DNA from: Tupaia tana
Taxonomy: Eukaryota; Chordata; Mammalia; Scandentia; Tupaiidae
Length of the DNA: 64,000 nucleotides
Assembly (NCBI GenBank): GCA_026018925.1
Contig: JAKSZU010000009.1
Coordinates: 76,914,041 to 76,978,040, forward strand
Reading direction: 5' to 3'
The notes below the pieces were generated by a model. It searched no databases and had not been told where the DNA came from. It saw only the letters and a list, made by a program, of their open reading frames with translations. The translations under genes and the position numbers were made by a program. Below are positions 24,130 through 36,007 of the stretch, one piece after another (position 1 is the first letter of the stretch; each line of letters opens with the position of its first letter).

Positions 24130-25600
24130 TATAAAGGCAATTGGACAGGGCCTCACGCGCCGGGGCCGGGGCCCCGCCTCGCGTGCTGCGGCCTGGACCG
24201 CCCTGCCCACACTGCCTCTCCGTTGCTGGGTGTGTCCCGCACTCGGCGCCGACGCGGGCCGGCGACGCGGACTGGCCGAGCTCGCCGTCCTTCCTTTCTC
24301 GAGCCAGGTAGGTGAGCGGGAGGTGGCGCTGGATCCCGCACACATTCGCGCTCTCGGGGCTGGCGTGTGGCCACTGGGCCTGCACGTGGCCACCGCGTCT
24401 GAGCATGGCCACCGGGCCTGCGCATGGCCGCCGGGCCCGCGCGTGGCTGCTGGCCCAGCGCGTGGCCACCAGGCCCACGCGTAGCCCCCTGGGCCCGTGG
24501 CGTGGCTGCCGGGCCTGCACGTGGCCGCCAGGCCTGTGCCTGCACATGACCGCTGGGCCTGCGCATGGCCCCGGGCCTGCGCGTGACTGCCGGGCTTGCG
24601 CCTGCGTGTGGCAGCCGGGCCTGCACCTGCGCAGGGCCACCGGCCGCAGGCAGCAAACTGAAGCTGAAAACTAGGACTAAGAACTTGCAACTACAAGCAA
24701 CAGAAAGAGACTTTAGCTGTCTTAAACCAATTGAGAAATATATTGTACAGGAGGATTTTCTCTGCCTATGGACAGTGAGAAGATGATGGTTACCAGCCCT
24801 GCATTACCTCAGGGAAAAACAAGAACTACTCTACCATTCTTAAGGAAGCCAGATACCCGAGGATGACTCACGCTGCAGATCCCCACACCACCATTACCGG
24901 TAATCACAAGATGGATGCTATGCCGCATCAACTGATAATCATCTCTGCTTTCCAGAACCGCTTTCCTGAAACTGTGTTCCATGGAGATTCACCTACAATT
25001 GCGGAACTGCACTGGACCCACCCTTAATCCAACCCTGAATAGAATCTATGCTCCCTATTGTTAAAAACTTTATGAGCTGATAATTGAAAAAAAAAATAAT
25101 GAAAGAACCGGAAGGTATAATAGCAGGGAAGGCAACTGCAGATACTAGAGACAGTATGAGAGAGGTAATGGGAATGAGTAATTGAGGGCGGAAGGGAGGG
25201 ATTCAGGGAACAAACAACACACTTAATAGACACAAAAATAAAAAGTTGTCTGTTGATAATATATATGGCAATATCATTGTTTTGACTAATGTGCACTGTA
25301 TTCATGCTGGGAAAAACCATGTTGTACATGGTAAAGAGGTGCAATGATTAAATGTAAATATAAAAAAAAAGAAATGGCAGAGGGTGAGAAGTAGTGAATC
25401 AAGGTGGAGGAAGAAGTAAAATACGTAAGAAACGAGAAATGAAAAATTATTTGTTGAAGATAACATGTATGGTAATATCTTTGATTGAGTCAATTTACTG
25501 TGAATTCTGGATGGGAAAACTCATTTTGTATGCTGCAATGATAGACAGTGTATTAATGTAAAAAAATAAATTTAAAATAAAAATTAAAAAAAGTGCTTTA
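24130..25600 (+). mobile_element. SVA-like composite: CpG-rich head, VNTR, unique part, L1-like tail
   Basis: The layout in plus orientation is: a CpG-rich GC segment (24140-24340) that includes a splice-donor-like GCCAGGTAGGTGAG; a 19-bp tandem repeat (about 24360-24650); a unique segment (about 24650-25060); then two successive L1-type tails (about 25075-25365 and 25370-25600) ending A-rich. The GC content contrasts sharply with AT-rich DNA on both sides. The tail matches the reverse complement of the HAL1-like 3' end at 36940-37250. The order resembles SVA elements of apes, although no sequence relation to SVA is claimed. It could also be a spliced or internally deleted L1 with a CpG-rich 5' UTR. 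A clear target-site duplication was not found. Confidence 0.6.
24360..24650 (+). repeat. GC-rich 19-bp VNTR
   Basis: About 13 units of a degenerate 19-mer of the type GGGCCTGCRCGTGGCCRCC, with unit lengths of 18-25 bp. The repeat produces long open frames on both strands (up to 219 residues), which are artefacts of its composition. Confidence 0.88.
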
Positions 25601-25604
25601 TGAA

Positions 25605-26600
25605 TTATAAATTTTGTGTGCAAATTTAGGGCTTTTTAAGGAAAAAACATTGGGAAAATTTTCATAAATATTAAATTTTAGATTTAAGACACAGTCAATG
25701 TATCTGGTTGCTTGCATAATTAATATAATAAATAATATTATAATAAAAAAAGTCAGTTGCTGTTTGTGACTTTCAAATTTTTGGACACAAATATTCAGGA
25801 TTTTTTAATTGCTTAATTTTATTAGTTTATTAAAATTAAAGTGCAAATTGGGACTCTTATGTAATGGTGAGGTTCTGTTGGAAATAGAATGCTGAGGTAG
25901 CTAAAATGGAAAAGATCAAAAATAATGTAATAAAATGAATTGTTTTCCATTATGAAAACAGTTTGGAAATATAATGTATTATTATAAAAAGAAAGCAATT
26001 GGACAGTACAACAATATACTTCTTAATATGATTATGCAAATGCATCAGTAAAAGACAGTTATTGATTCCAGATGGTCATATCTGGTGAAAAAAAAATGCA
26101 TTCTTTATTTGAGTAATTCCCAGTTTACTTTTGGTTAAATAGTCTTGAGCTACATTCTGGGAAAACAAATTTAAATCTCTATAAGAGGATCTGAAATCTG
26201 AATTTTTAATATGCAATCAAGGTTAGTCTGATACACAGTCTATGACGAATTCCACTTTGAGAAATATTACTCTAGCTATTGCATGTTGTAGAGGCTTTAT
26301 AATCTTACTTGTAAGCCACTTGAAAACAAAAAGGAAGTTTCCTGAGCCTTTACCATCTTCACATATTATGAAAGATTGGTATATTGGAAGAAAGATGGAT
26401 AATTATTATTGGGATTATTTTTCTTTTTCTTCCATGATTATTGGGAGATTAAGGCTGATATTATAAACCATGTAGTTAGGAAATTATCTACATTATGAGA
26501 TGTGAGGCTCGTCGAGAGAGTCTTAGTCAAAATATTTCCTCTTTCACATAATCATCGTGCCCAGAAGTATACCATAAAAAATGTATTCTGGTGGATTGTG
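25605..26600. other. AT-rich stretch with nothing recognised
   Basis: No gene or clear repeat is seen. Confidence 0.4.
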
Positions 26601-26759
26601 AAGGATTTTCAAGTCATTCACCTAGCAAATATTTAATTCAGTGCCTACTATATGACAGAAATTGTTTTACCTCAATATCCCAGTGTCATCTATTAAAGTA
26701 CAAAGATACCTGTGTGAACAGATTTGTAATTTTTATAAGCTAGTAGAAAAAGGTATGAA

Positions 26760-26998
26760 TTAGCATTTCTTGAGGAACTATGTGTGTCATAGACCCTTCA
26801 AAGACTTTACATGTACTAACTCTCCTAATAATCCTAATGCAGTTACTAATAATTACTATTTTGTAGATGTAGAAACTTAGGCACAGAAAGCATAACTTGT
26901 CCAAATCACACAGCTAGTGAATGACAGAGTTAAGATTCAAAGTCAAGTAGACTGTTACTCTAGTCTGACCCTCATAATCACTGTACTATATGGAGATG
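26760..26998 (-). repeat. MIR element
   Basis: In reverse orientation the text follows the MIR core: 'gactttacatgtactaac', 'ttttgtagatgtagaaac', 'aggcacagaaagcataac', 'tcacacagctagtgaatg', and a degraded tRNA-like end. MIR is an ancient mammal-wide tRNA-derived SINE, so this is one of the clearest markers that the DNA is mammalian. Confidence 0.88.
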
Positions 26999-27209
26999 GC
27001 CAAATACTGTTTCTCTGGAGCTAATCATATGATCTTTAGGAAACAGAATAGAATATATAGCTTTCTTAATTGTGCTTGAGGTTCATGGAGGAAAAAAATA
27101 GGGTGATACAAAAATAGTAAGTGAAAAGAAATTAAATCCAAATATAACCTTCTTCATTAATTTGCTAACCTGTTTATAAAATCAGAGCAGGTCATTTGCC
27201 TCTTTATAT

Positions 27210-27420
27210 CACAATAAGAATAATAATCTCTCATATTTATGTAGCACTTAACGATTTATGAAGTCCTTCTATAGATTTTATTTCATTTTAGAATCATTAT
27301 TATATGAAGTACACAGGATTGGCATTATTATCTATTCTCTATAGATGAAGAAATTAAAAACTATGTAACAAAAATAATAAATCCCAAAGTTACAGAGATA
27401 GTTTCAATGTAATTCTTTGG
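27210..27420 (-). repeat. Ancient MIR-type SINE relic
   Basis: 'ttatgtagcacttaacg', 'attttatttcattttagaatc', then 'gatgaagaaattaaaaac' follow the MIR/MIR3 order in reverse orientation. More decayed than the copy just upstream. Confidence 0.55.
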
Positions 27421-28285
27421 ACATTAATCTAACTTTATTAAATCCCTTGGCATATTTAGTCTAATTTAAGCCCCAGCTAGAGAGGAAAAAAAGAATGATA
27501 TGGAAAGGCTGTGGAAAAGAAACACTAAATTTTCTGATTTTCTTTTAGCCTTGTCAATAAATCATACCTGGGAAGTAAGAGAGAAAGATTATACCTGACA
27601 TGTGATACAACCTAAAGACATCACCTCTAAAGACATCACCTCTCCCTAGATGCTACTAACAGTAGCTCAGTCCTAAGCTTTCCTGATAATTTATATAAAA
27701 TATTCTTATATTTTCATAGTACACAGATGCCTGCTTTATTATCTCCAGTTTTGCTATGAGGAGAATATTTAAAATTCAAAAATGAAAGAGAATTCATGCT
27801 TCATCAGTTCTGGTGTCCCACTTGAGAACATAAAGTTCCAGAAGTAAAGAGAAAGCTAGGATAACTTGTAAACCTATACAGTTTAAAAAGGACTGACGAC
27901 AGAAGACTATTTGATAATTTCATAGCCATGAAGAGGGAGAAAACAAAACAAAACAAAAAACCTGATTAAATTTTAAAAATAGTGACACATATGACATCAT
28001 CCCACGATAGGTATTGGACTCTGTTTCCTTTCTGGGCTTTGCCTGTTATAAAGAATAGGCCATGTATAAAATAAATAAGACTTGTCCATTTCCAGGAATT
28101 AAGTGTTTCTGTCTTAATAGGGTGCTGTTCAAATTGACAACAAATTCCACTGAACCAAATTCAATAATATTGGACTATGCAACATTAACATTAGAATTGC
28201 TCACATACTGAGAAAATTCACATTCTGAAGGTTTCTATATATACAAGAAGCAACAATCACGTTCTCAAGGCTTCTTTATTTTTTA
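27421..28285. other. Unassigned AT-rich sequence
   Basis: No gene can be supported. A 15-base direct repeat (AAAGACATCACCTCT) occurs twice in tandem near 27615-27645. Confidence 0.35.
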
Positions 28286-28289
28286 TTAA

Positions 28290-28532
28290 GAGAGACTTTT
28301 CTATAGGGCATATGCTCTAGCCAGAGCGACAGAGAGACAGAAAGCGAGAAATCACCCCCATGGGGGGGATGGCCACACTGCAATCCCTTTCCCTCCATTT
28401 TCCTCTCAAGATCTTGGGCACACATGCACACATGGCTGACTTGAGTTTGAACACTCTGGGTCCAGGATTCAAACCACAGTCAACTATGTAAGAGTTCAGC
28501 GACATAACCATTACGTCATCTGCTGGTCCCAG
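28290..28532 (-). repeat. tRNA-derived SINE
   Basis: Reverse-oriented copy with 'ctatagggcatatgctc', the GA segment, the CCCCCATGGGGGGG block, and a head ending 'tctgctggtccc'. Confidence 0.92.
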
Positions 28533-28879
28533 CAAAACTTCTTATAAATGAGTTCTGAATGTGGCAAAATTGGAATGTAAGGGGAAAAAATAGTGTACGT
28601 CTACATAGTTACTAAACTAAGTATTCAAGGAATCAAGGAGAAACTTCAGATGAGTTCTGAATCCAGCATTTTCTTCTTGAGGAACTGTATTTAAACTATA
28701 TTATTCCCATGTTTCAAAGCGCAGCCATGCCAAACTGGCTCATATTTCAATAAATCAATTTATGTTTATTAAGTAGATATAACAGGCCTAGCATTGCGTT
28801 GATATTAATAGTGCTGTAGCTTAAAACGTTGCTCATATAGGCTCTTATGCCTGAGGATTTGGGAGAGTTATTTAAAAAG

Positions 28880-29005
28880 AGCGGCTCAGGGATAAAGGGA
28901 AGAAACATTTAACAGACAAAAGAATGTAAAGTTCACTTTAAAACAAAAGAAATATATCTACAAGTTTTACTTTATAAAAATAAAAAAAAAATAAATAATA
29001 AATGT
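28880..29005 (+). repeat. Short L1 3' terminal fragment
   Basis: 'gggaagaaacatttaacag' then 'aagaatgtaaagttcac' match the L1 3' UTR at 9800-9850, ending in an A-rich tail. Confidence 0.75.
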
Positions 29006-29249
29006 TTTAAAAAGAAATGCTGTTATCTAAAACTCTCCAAAACATGTGAATGTAAAACACTATAGCACAAACCATTATTTAAATGCACTGAGAGCACCAG
29101 AGAACACAGTATTATATGTCAGATACAGTTTTTTCAGAAATTACTGCGTAAATGTGTATTAATGTGTTAGCATTATTTTTTAAATATATGTTATAGAGAG
29201 TGAGAGGAAATGAAGCAGGGGCAGATTAGTTAGAAATAGAATTTAGAGG

Positions 29250-29510
29250 GGCCAACAGATGATATAGCGGTTACATCACTGGACTCCCACATGGTTGACT
29301 GTGGTTCAAGTCCTGGACCCGGTGGCTTCAAACTCAAATCAGGTGATTGTATGTGCATGCCCAAGAAACCAGGAAGACATGAGGAGAAGGGAATGTGGTG
29401 TGGCTATCGCCCCCTGGGGGTGATTTCTCATCTTCCCTCTCACTATCTCTATCTCTCTCTCTCTTCAGTGAGCACACATGCCAAAAGGCAAAACCTCTGA
29501 TCCTCTCAAA
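29250..29510 (+). repeat. tRNA-derived SINE, diverged
   Basis: Forward copy starting 'ggggccaacagatgatatag' with a recognisable B box (GGTTCAAGTCC). The body is shortened and mutated. Confidence 0.88.
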
Positions 29511-29569
29511 AAAGAAATAGAATTTAGAATTAGGTTACTTTTGAAAAATGATGTTATAATATATATGTT

Positions 29570-30170
29570 CTTTTTTTTAATTTTTTTTATTAGTTTATTT
29601 TTCTTTTTTCAACATTAATATGCTATACATCATTATAGTATACAAAATGAATTTTTCATCCAAAATACACTGTCTGTTGGCTCAATCAAGCACATCAACA
29701 TACGTGTTATCAACAAACAATTTTTCATTTCTTATGTCTTGTATATTTTGCATTTTCTTTTTTTTACCATCCTTGATTCCCTATCCCTAACCCTCTGCCC
29801 TGTCCAACCCTCCTCCCATTGGCTCTGGTATCCATGATTGCTTTCTATGCCTTTCCCTCCCATTTAATTGCTTTGCTAATGAACTTAATTTGTCTAAATA
29901 TTTGCAATAGCAAGCACAGTTAATATATACATACACAAGAACCCATGTCTGACTTTAGGCATAAACCTCAGTGAGTAGAATGAACATACTATAAAATAGC
30001 ACCTAGCTGGAGCTATATAGCTTACTGCAGTCATCAAATACACAGTTTTTTCTTTAAATTTTGGTAACGGTTTTAGTATTTTTTTCTCTGAATTTTTTTT
30101 TTTTAATTTACATTCATTCCCTGAGCATCATCACAACATACTAAATGTGGTTTCCCCTCTAGAATAATAT
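29570..30170 (-). mobile_element. 5'-truncated HAL1-like 3' end (third copy)
   Basis: About 600 bp in reverse orientation, colinear with 36935-37530 of the large HAL1-like element: 'tataccatacaaaatg'-type 3' end, 'ccatccttgattccctatcc', 'gactttaggcataaacctc', an internal T-rich tract, then 'ttcattccctgagcatcatc'. This copy shows that the true 3' end of the family is the outer T-rich boundary, with a second A-rich tract internal. Truncated before ORF1. Confidence 0.85.
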
Positions 30171-30304
30171 ATATGTTCTAACACATCCCATTGTCAAAAC
30201 TCTGTAGCAGATTAGATATGTGTAACTTGATTAATTTAGGATGATGGCCATCGTGAACTACTGTTTACAAAGTAAAGCACATGTTAGTATAAATAGTATA
30301 CATG

Positions 30305-30566
30305 TGGGACCAGCAGTTAGCGTAATGGCTATGTCGCTGGACTCCCACGTAGTCTACCGTGGTTCACATCCTGGACCCGGTGGCTTAAAACTCACGCCGG
30401 GCGCATGTGCGTGCGTGCCCAAGATCCCAAGAGGAGAATGGAGGAGAAGGGATTGCGGCGTGGCCATCCCCCCTGGGGGATGATTTCTCGCTTTCTGTCT
30501 CTCTGTCTCTCTCTGTCTGTCTGGTGAGCACACGCGCCTTATAGCAAAAACCTCTAAAAAAAAAGG
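30305..30566 (+). repeat. tRNA-derived SINE, GGGACC subfamily, perfect duplication
   Basis: Near-consensus full-length copy. AATAGTATACATG flanks it at 30292-30304 and 30567-30579. It lacks the two marks of the GGAACC subfamily, so both types have young-looking copies. Confidence 0.95.
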
Positions 30567-30579
30567 AATAGTATACATG

Positions 30580-31300
30580 AGACATACAGACTGGTGGAAG
30601 AAATAAAAATCTAAATTATGTAATTCATAAACCATTTCATAATGTTCAAAAATTAGGTTTTATTATTGATTTTACTAAACATATAGTTTATCTGAATATA
30701 ATAAGTTGAAACATTTTACTTGATTTTTGAATGTTTACCCAGAACATGTTATGATTCTTGGATGTACATAATAATGCCATCTAACTTTATTTACATTCTT
30801 ATTTATGTTTTGGGGCTTTTGCTTTTAAAGATTATTTTGTGAAGAAAAAAAATCCAATAAAGATTAATTACTATCAAAAACAAAACAAAGAAAGTGTGAC
30901 CATAGCAGCAAAATATATAGCTCTAGGGGAAAAAGTAACTTAAACCATAATGTTCAGTAGGATCCATTATGGGCATGGACATTAAATTCAGAAGTACCTT
31001 AATACACTTTAACAAGCACTGAAATTTTTGGTCATTAGCAAAGGCTTCCAGAGAAGATCTGTTTGTTAATATTACAGAGGAATCCTGTGAACACACTAGA
31101 AAAAAACCTTGGGGAACCAAATAAATACGTATGTCTGTGTTGGGCAAGAATTCTTTCAAAACAGCTAGAGTTTATTCACTAGTAGAAATGATGAGATACA
31201 AATTAGTACAATTATTATTATTATTATTAAGATGAATTGATTTTTAACCTTCAGTCCAATATTTATGGTAGAAGAAAGATGCATCAATACAAGAAAACCA
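30580..31300. other. AT-rich stretch with nothing recognised
   Basis: No gene or clear repeat is seen. A short (ATT)n run lies near 31211-31229. Confidence 0.4.
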
Positions 31301-31860
31301 ATTAGTCACCAGCTCCTAATGATGTTACTGGCAGCGTCTACAATATCTTCCATTCTTCTTCACTTTACTATTCCTGCCCTAATTCAGGTCCTCTTCAACA
31401 TTTACTAAGATTATTATAACAAATGAATAATTCATATCTATTTTCTATCTTCCCCTGTTCTAATTAATTTTGCTCATTTTCAACTCAAAGACCTTCAGTT
31501 ATTTTCCACTAGTTAGAAGATAAAGTCCAAATAGCTTAAACTAACATTGTTATAATCCTAAAACAACATTTATTCTTATCTTTTTAGTATTATCTTCCAC
31601 AGTGGTTTTAAATATACGATTCTATTTGAATTTATCTTCAGTGACCTCCTCTCATTTTTCAAATGTAATTCTCAGTGTTATTTTATTTATGTTGCCATTT
31701 TTGTAAAATCTGACACTGTTGCTCACATCTTCCTGGAAAATCTTTTATTTCTTGGATTTGCACTGTTCAGGGGCATCTCCTTTACTTTTGTCTTCTGCCT
31801 ATTGGTCTTCAATGCTGGTTCCTCATTTTCATCCCATAAATGTGAACATTGAGCAGTTGA
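31300..31860. repeat. Probable ancient L2/CR1-type LINE relic
   Basis: 'agaagataaagtccaaatag' followed by 'cagtgacctcctctcat' resembles the text of mammal-wide L2-class LINEs in the orientation often seen in human DNA. Strongly decayed, with the strand assignment left open. Confidence 0.4.
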
Positions 31861-32694
31861 TTTTAACTTTAATTCAAATAGATAAGTAGAAGTCATTAGA
31901 CAAGAATTTGCTTTAACTTGATGTTGTTAAATGTTCAAGTGTTCTGCACTTGAGACTACTATGAGTGACTATATACCAACAAACAAACAAAAAAAAAACT
32001 GGAAGAAATAGATAAATTCCTAGACTCCTAAGATCTGTGAAGAGTGAAGATCAGGAAAAAAAAAAAAAAAAAAAAAAAAAAAAGCCTGAATAAACCTACA
32101 ACAAACAATGAGATTGAATCAGTAATAAATAACCTCCCAACAACAACCACAAAAAAGCCCAGGTACTGATGGTTTCACTTCTGAATTTTATAAAACTTTT
32201 AAAGAAGAACTAATCCTCATTCTACTCAAAATATTTCTAAAAATTCAAAAGGAAGGAACCCTCCCAAATTTATTTTGCGAAGCATCCACCACCCTCATCC
32301 CCCAAACATAAAAGGACATAACAAAAAAAGGAAAACTACAGAGCAATATCTGATGAATATAGATGTAAAAATTCTCAACAAGATCCTAGAAAATTGCATC
32401 CAACAATCCATAAAAAGTATTATATACTGTGACCAGGTAAGCTTTATTTCAGGGATGTAAGAGTGGTTCAACATATGAAAAACCATAAGCATAAAATACT
32501 TTATTAGCAGAAAGAAGAGCAAAAAACAAATGATCATAATAATTAATGCAACAAAAGTGATAAAATACAACATGACTTCATGATTGAGACTCAGCAAAAT
32601 AGGAATAGAAGGGACATTTCTCAACACAATAAAACTCATATGAAAAATCCTTTGTTAACATCATACTAAGTAAGGAAAATCTGAAAGCTTTTTC

Positions 32695-32919
32695 GTGAAA
32701 AACTGGAACAAGACCAGGCTCCTTTTAAATATAGTATTGATATTCCTAGTCAATAGAATCAAAAAAGATACTAAAAGGAAAGGTATTCAAATAAGGAAAG
32801 AAGTGACATTATCGCTATATGCAGATGACATGATTACGTACATAAAAAACCCAAAGGAATCCATAAAAAAGCTCCTGGAAGTGATAAATAAAGTGGGAGG
32901 ATACAAAGTCGACATATAA
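32695..32919 (+). pseudogene. L1 ORF2 reverse transcriptase fragment with YADD box
   Basis: A 74-residue open stretch including 'GIQIRKEVTLSLYADDMITY', the catalytic palm motif of L1 reverse transcriptase with both aspartates kept, followed by 'NPKESIKKLLEVINKVGGYK' (conserved NPK-S-KKLLE-IN motif). Part of the truncated L1 and not translated as a functional enzyme. Confidence 0.9.
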
Positions 32920-34502
32920 AAATATATAGAATATCATGCACCAACAATGAGCAGACTGAGATAGAACTGAAGAAAACAATCCCATTTTCAATAAGCACAA
33001 AAAGGTATAAGATACCTAGGAATAAAAAAAAACTAAAGAAATCAAAGACTTCTACATGGAAAACTATAAAACTCTAAAAAAAAATTAAAAATCATACAAA
33101 AAAGGAAGGACATTCATGTTCCTGTACTGGAAGAATTAATATAATCAAAATGTCAATCTTACTCAAATTAATCTATATATTTAATGCAATCCCAATTAAA
33201 TTCCCAGATAATTTTTTTATAGATTTAGGAAAAAAATCATAGAACTTTACTGGAATTATAAAGGACCCTGCATTGCCAAAGCAATTCTGAGCAAGAAGAA
33301 TGGATTAGTAGGCATCTCACTCCCTGACCCCAAAATATATTATAAAGCTATGATAGTCAAAACAGCATGGTACAGGCACAAAAACAAACATGCAGAATAG
33401 AGACCTCAGAAATAAACCCCAAAACATACAGTCAACTATTTTTGATAAAGGGTACCAGTCAATTCTTTTGGTTAAAAGGAATACTCTTTTTGCAAATGGT
33501 ACTGGAAAAAATGGGTATCCACAAACAGAGAGATGAATTTGAACCCCTATCTCTAACCATTAGCAAACATCAATTCAAAATGGATCAAAGACCTAAATCT
33601 AGCACCTCAAACTACAAACTCCTGGTGGAAAATGCAGGGGAAACTCTTTGAGACATAGGAGTAGAAAAAGTCTTCTTGAACAACACCCCCAAAGCATAGA
33701 CAATAATACCAAAAATAGGCAAGTGGGATTACATCAGATTAAAAAGCTTTGTGTGGCAAAAGAAACAATAATTAGATTGAATCAACAACTCTTGGAATGG
33801 GAGAATATATTTGCAAACTATGCCTCAAATAAGAGACTAATAACCAGAATGTACTGGGAACTCAAACAACTTACCCTCCCAAATAAAAACGTTCAGCCCA
33901 GTTAAAAGATGGGCAAAGGAGCTGAAGAGACAATTCTATAAGTAAGACATGAACAGTCAAAAAGCATTTTTTTAAAAAAGCCCAACATCTCTTATCATAA
34001 GGGAGATGCAAATCAAAACTAAAAAGTAGTACCCCCAACCCCATTCAAAATTGTTAAGGTTAAAAATAAAAATGATGTGTTGGTGCGGCACGGTGAAAAG
34101 GGAACTCTCCTACGTTGTTGGTGGGAATATATATTAGTACAAACATTGTGGAGAACAATATACAGATTCTTCAAAGACCTACAAATTAGAACTACCATAT
34201 GATCCAGCAATTCCAAACGGTATTGACCAAAAGGATAGAAAAACACTCAATCAGAAAAACACTTGCATATCTACATTTATTAAAGCATTATTCACAATTG
34301 CTGAGGTCTGGAGCCAACTCAAATGTCCATGAACAGATGAACGGATTGAAAAAGTTTGGAACATATACTCTACACAATACTACTTAGCCACAACTAGCCA
34401 CAAGATCCTAGCATTTCATATAAAGTGGGCAGATAAGGAAGATTTACTGCTAAGTGAAGCAAGCCAAACTGTGAAAGAGAGACATTGTATGTCCCCACTT
34501 AA

Positions 34503-35246
34503 TGTCAGTGTCTGCCTTGGACTTATCTCAATCTAAGAAGCAGCAGAAAGAAAGAGACAAAGAGACAGAGTAGTAATGGACACAGTTGGCCTGAGCCTAA
34601 GCAGCCTGAGCAACTTGTGCCACCCAGGCAAACTGAGCGCCTTTATTTATAGGGTAAAGCAACACCACATATGTGACATTCCATAGATAAATTGATATTT
34701 TACAGACATAAGAAGCAAGTGATTTCGGTCTTCTCATCATTGAAGGTTTAGTTATGCTGGTGCCATGTGTTTATCTCGGTTATGGCAAAGTCAGAGAAAT
34801 TTCACATAAATTACATATCTAGTATAATGAAGCATATCTAGTGAAGTGAAGCGTATCTGCTGATGTGGGAGGACACTCTCTTGCATACATCAGTATCTCC
34901 TGGTTACATCCCTACCAAAGAGAAATCCCATTAAACATCTTATCTAGTGAAGAGAAGTCTAGCTGCAGGTGTAGAGAGGACAATCTCTTGCATACATCAA
35001 AGGGGTGTTGATTGGGCTATAGAGTATTACAGAGGCAGAGCAGGGGTTGGACTTTACTAATTGGGGCCAGGATGCTTCCTGAGTTCCAGGTGTGTCCTCA
35101 GAGCAGCCCCTGTAATATTCCACTGTTTGCTCTGCCTTCAGTAAGGGAGAAGAAAAGGACAACGTGTAAGGCTTTCTTATAGCTTAAAGGGATAGGTAAT
35201 GCATGTCCCCACATCCTCAGGGCTTCTCTCTGAACATGTCCCTACA
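34503..35246 (-). mobile_element. Solo retroviral LTR with perfect 6-bp duplication
   Basis: A 744-bp unit with TGTCAGT...CCCTACA ends (TG...CA), flanked by ACTTAA at 34497-34502 and 35247-35252. The L1 3' UTR text is interrupted exactly here and resumes after it, which confirms insertion. On the minus strand, TATAAATAAAGGCGC gives overlapping TATA-like and polyadenylation-like signals in the expected place, followed by a CT-rich end. There are no gag, pol or env remains, so it is a solo LTR. A 6-bp duplication is typical of class II (betaretrovirus-like) elements. Confidence 0.92.
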
Positions 35247-35619
35247 ACTTAATATATGCAAAATATCAGAACTCTACAGCAGAAACTGAATGATTGGTAT
35301 GTGTGAAAGCATGAAGAGCAATGGTGATACTGTAGACAGTGTGGGAGGAGGGTAGGAAATGGAGGAGAGCAAGAGAGCAGATATCAAGGGAAAGAAGAAA
35401 GAAGCAAAACATTTAAGGGACACATAATGGGAAATCTGTTGATTATAATGTATATGGTAATATCTTTGACTGGACCAATATGCAGTGTATTCATGATGGG
35501 GAAATTAATTTGGCATACTATAATGATACATAGTGATTGAATGCAATAAATAAATAAATAAATAAATAAATAAAATATATGTGCATTTTATTTTTTATTT
35601 TTATAATTATTTTTAGAGA

Positions 35620-35848
35620 TTTTTGCTATAGATGACATGCACTCACCAGACAGACAGGCAGAAAGTGAGGAACCACCCCATAGGGAGGATGGCTATGCTG
35701 AAATCCCTTTTCCTCTGTTCTCTTGTGATTTTGTGCACACGTGCCATATGCCTGGTATGAATTTTAAGCTGCATGGTCAGGGACTCTAACTGTGGTTGAC
35801 TACATGGAAATCCAGCACCTTAACCACTACATTACCTGCTGGCCCCAA
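35620..35848 (-). repeat. tRNA-derived SINE, diverged
   Basis: Reverse-oriented with 'ttgctatagatgacatgc', a short GA segment, and a head ending 'acctgctggcccc'. Confidence 0.85.
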
Positions 35849-36007
35849 GATATGTACATTTTTAGATACAATTCTCTTGGGCACATAATAGACTACAGTA
35901 AATTGTAAATATAACTGTTACATGCACTGGGAAATAAAAAATGTATAAATCACTTTATTTATTTATTTTATTTTATTTTTATTTTTTTTACTGCTTTTTA
36001 TTAACAG

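Larger units (their letters stand above)
31945..35580 (+). mobile_element. 5'-truncated L1, split by a solo LTR
   Basis: Starts within the ORF2 reverse transcriptase region and runs to the A-rich 3' end at about 35580 ((AATA)n at 35546-35575). The LTR at 34503-35246 interrupts it. Coding blocks include '[20 protein letters not shown]', an RT catalytic box reading LYADD near 32815-32835 (FADD in many L1s), and the conserved C-terminal text. A poly(A) run near 32056-32083 and several stops show it is dead. It is older than the LTR inside it. Confidence 0.93.

Noticed and set aside
24031-24690. Open frames of 120-219 residues on both strands in the GC-rich block
   Set aside because: All arise from the 19-bp GC-rich repeat with few stop codons. 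Overlapping frames on both strands with A/G/P/R-rich text and no domain are compositional.
34503-35246. An intact or partial provirus around the LTR
   Set aside because: The flanking DNA is L1 on both sides with a 6-bp duplication. No internal retroviral sequence is present.
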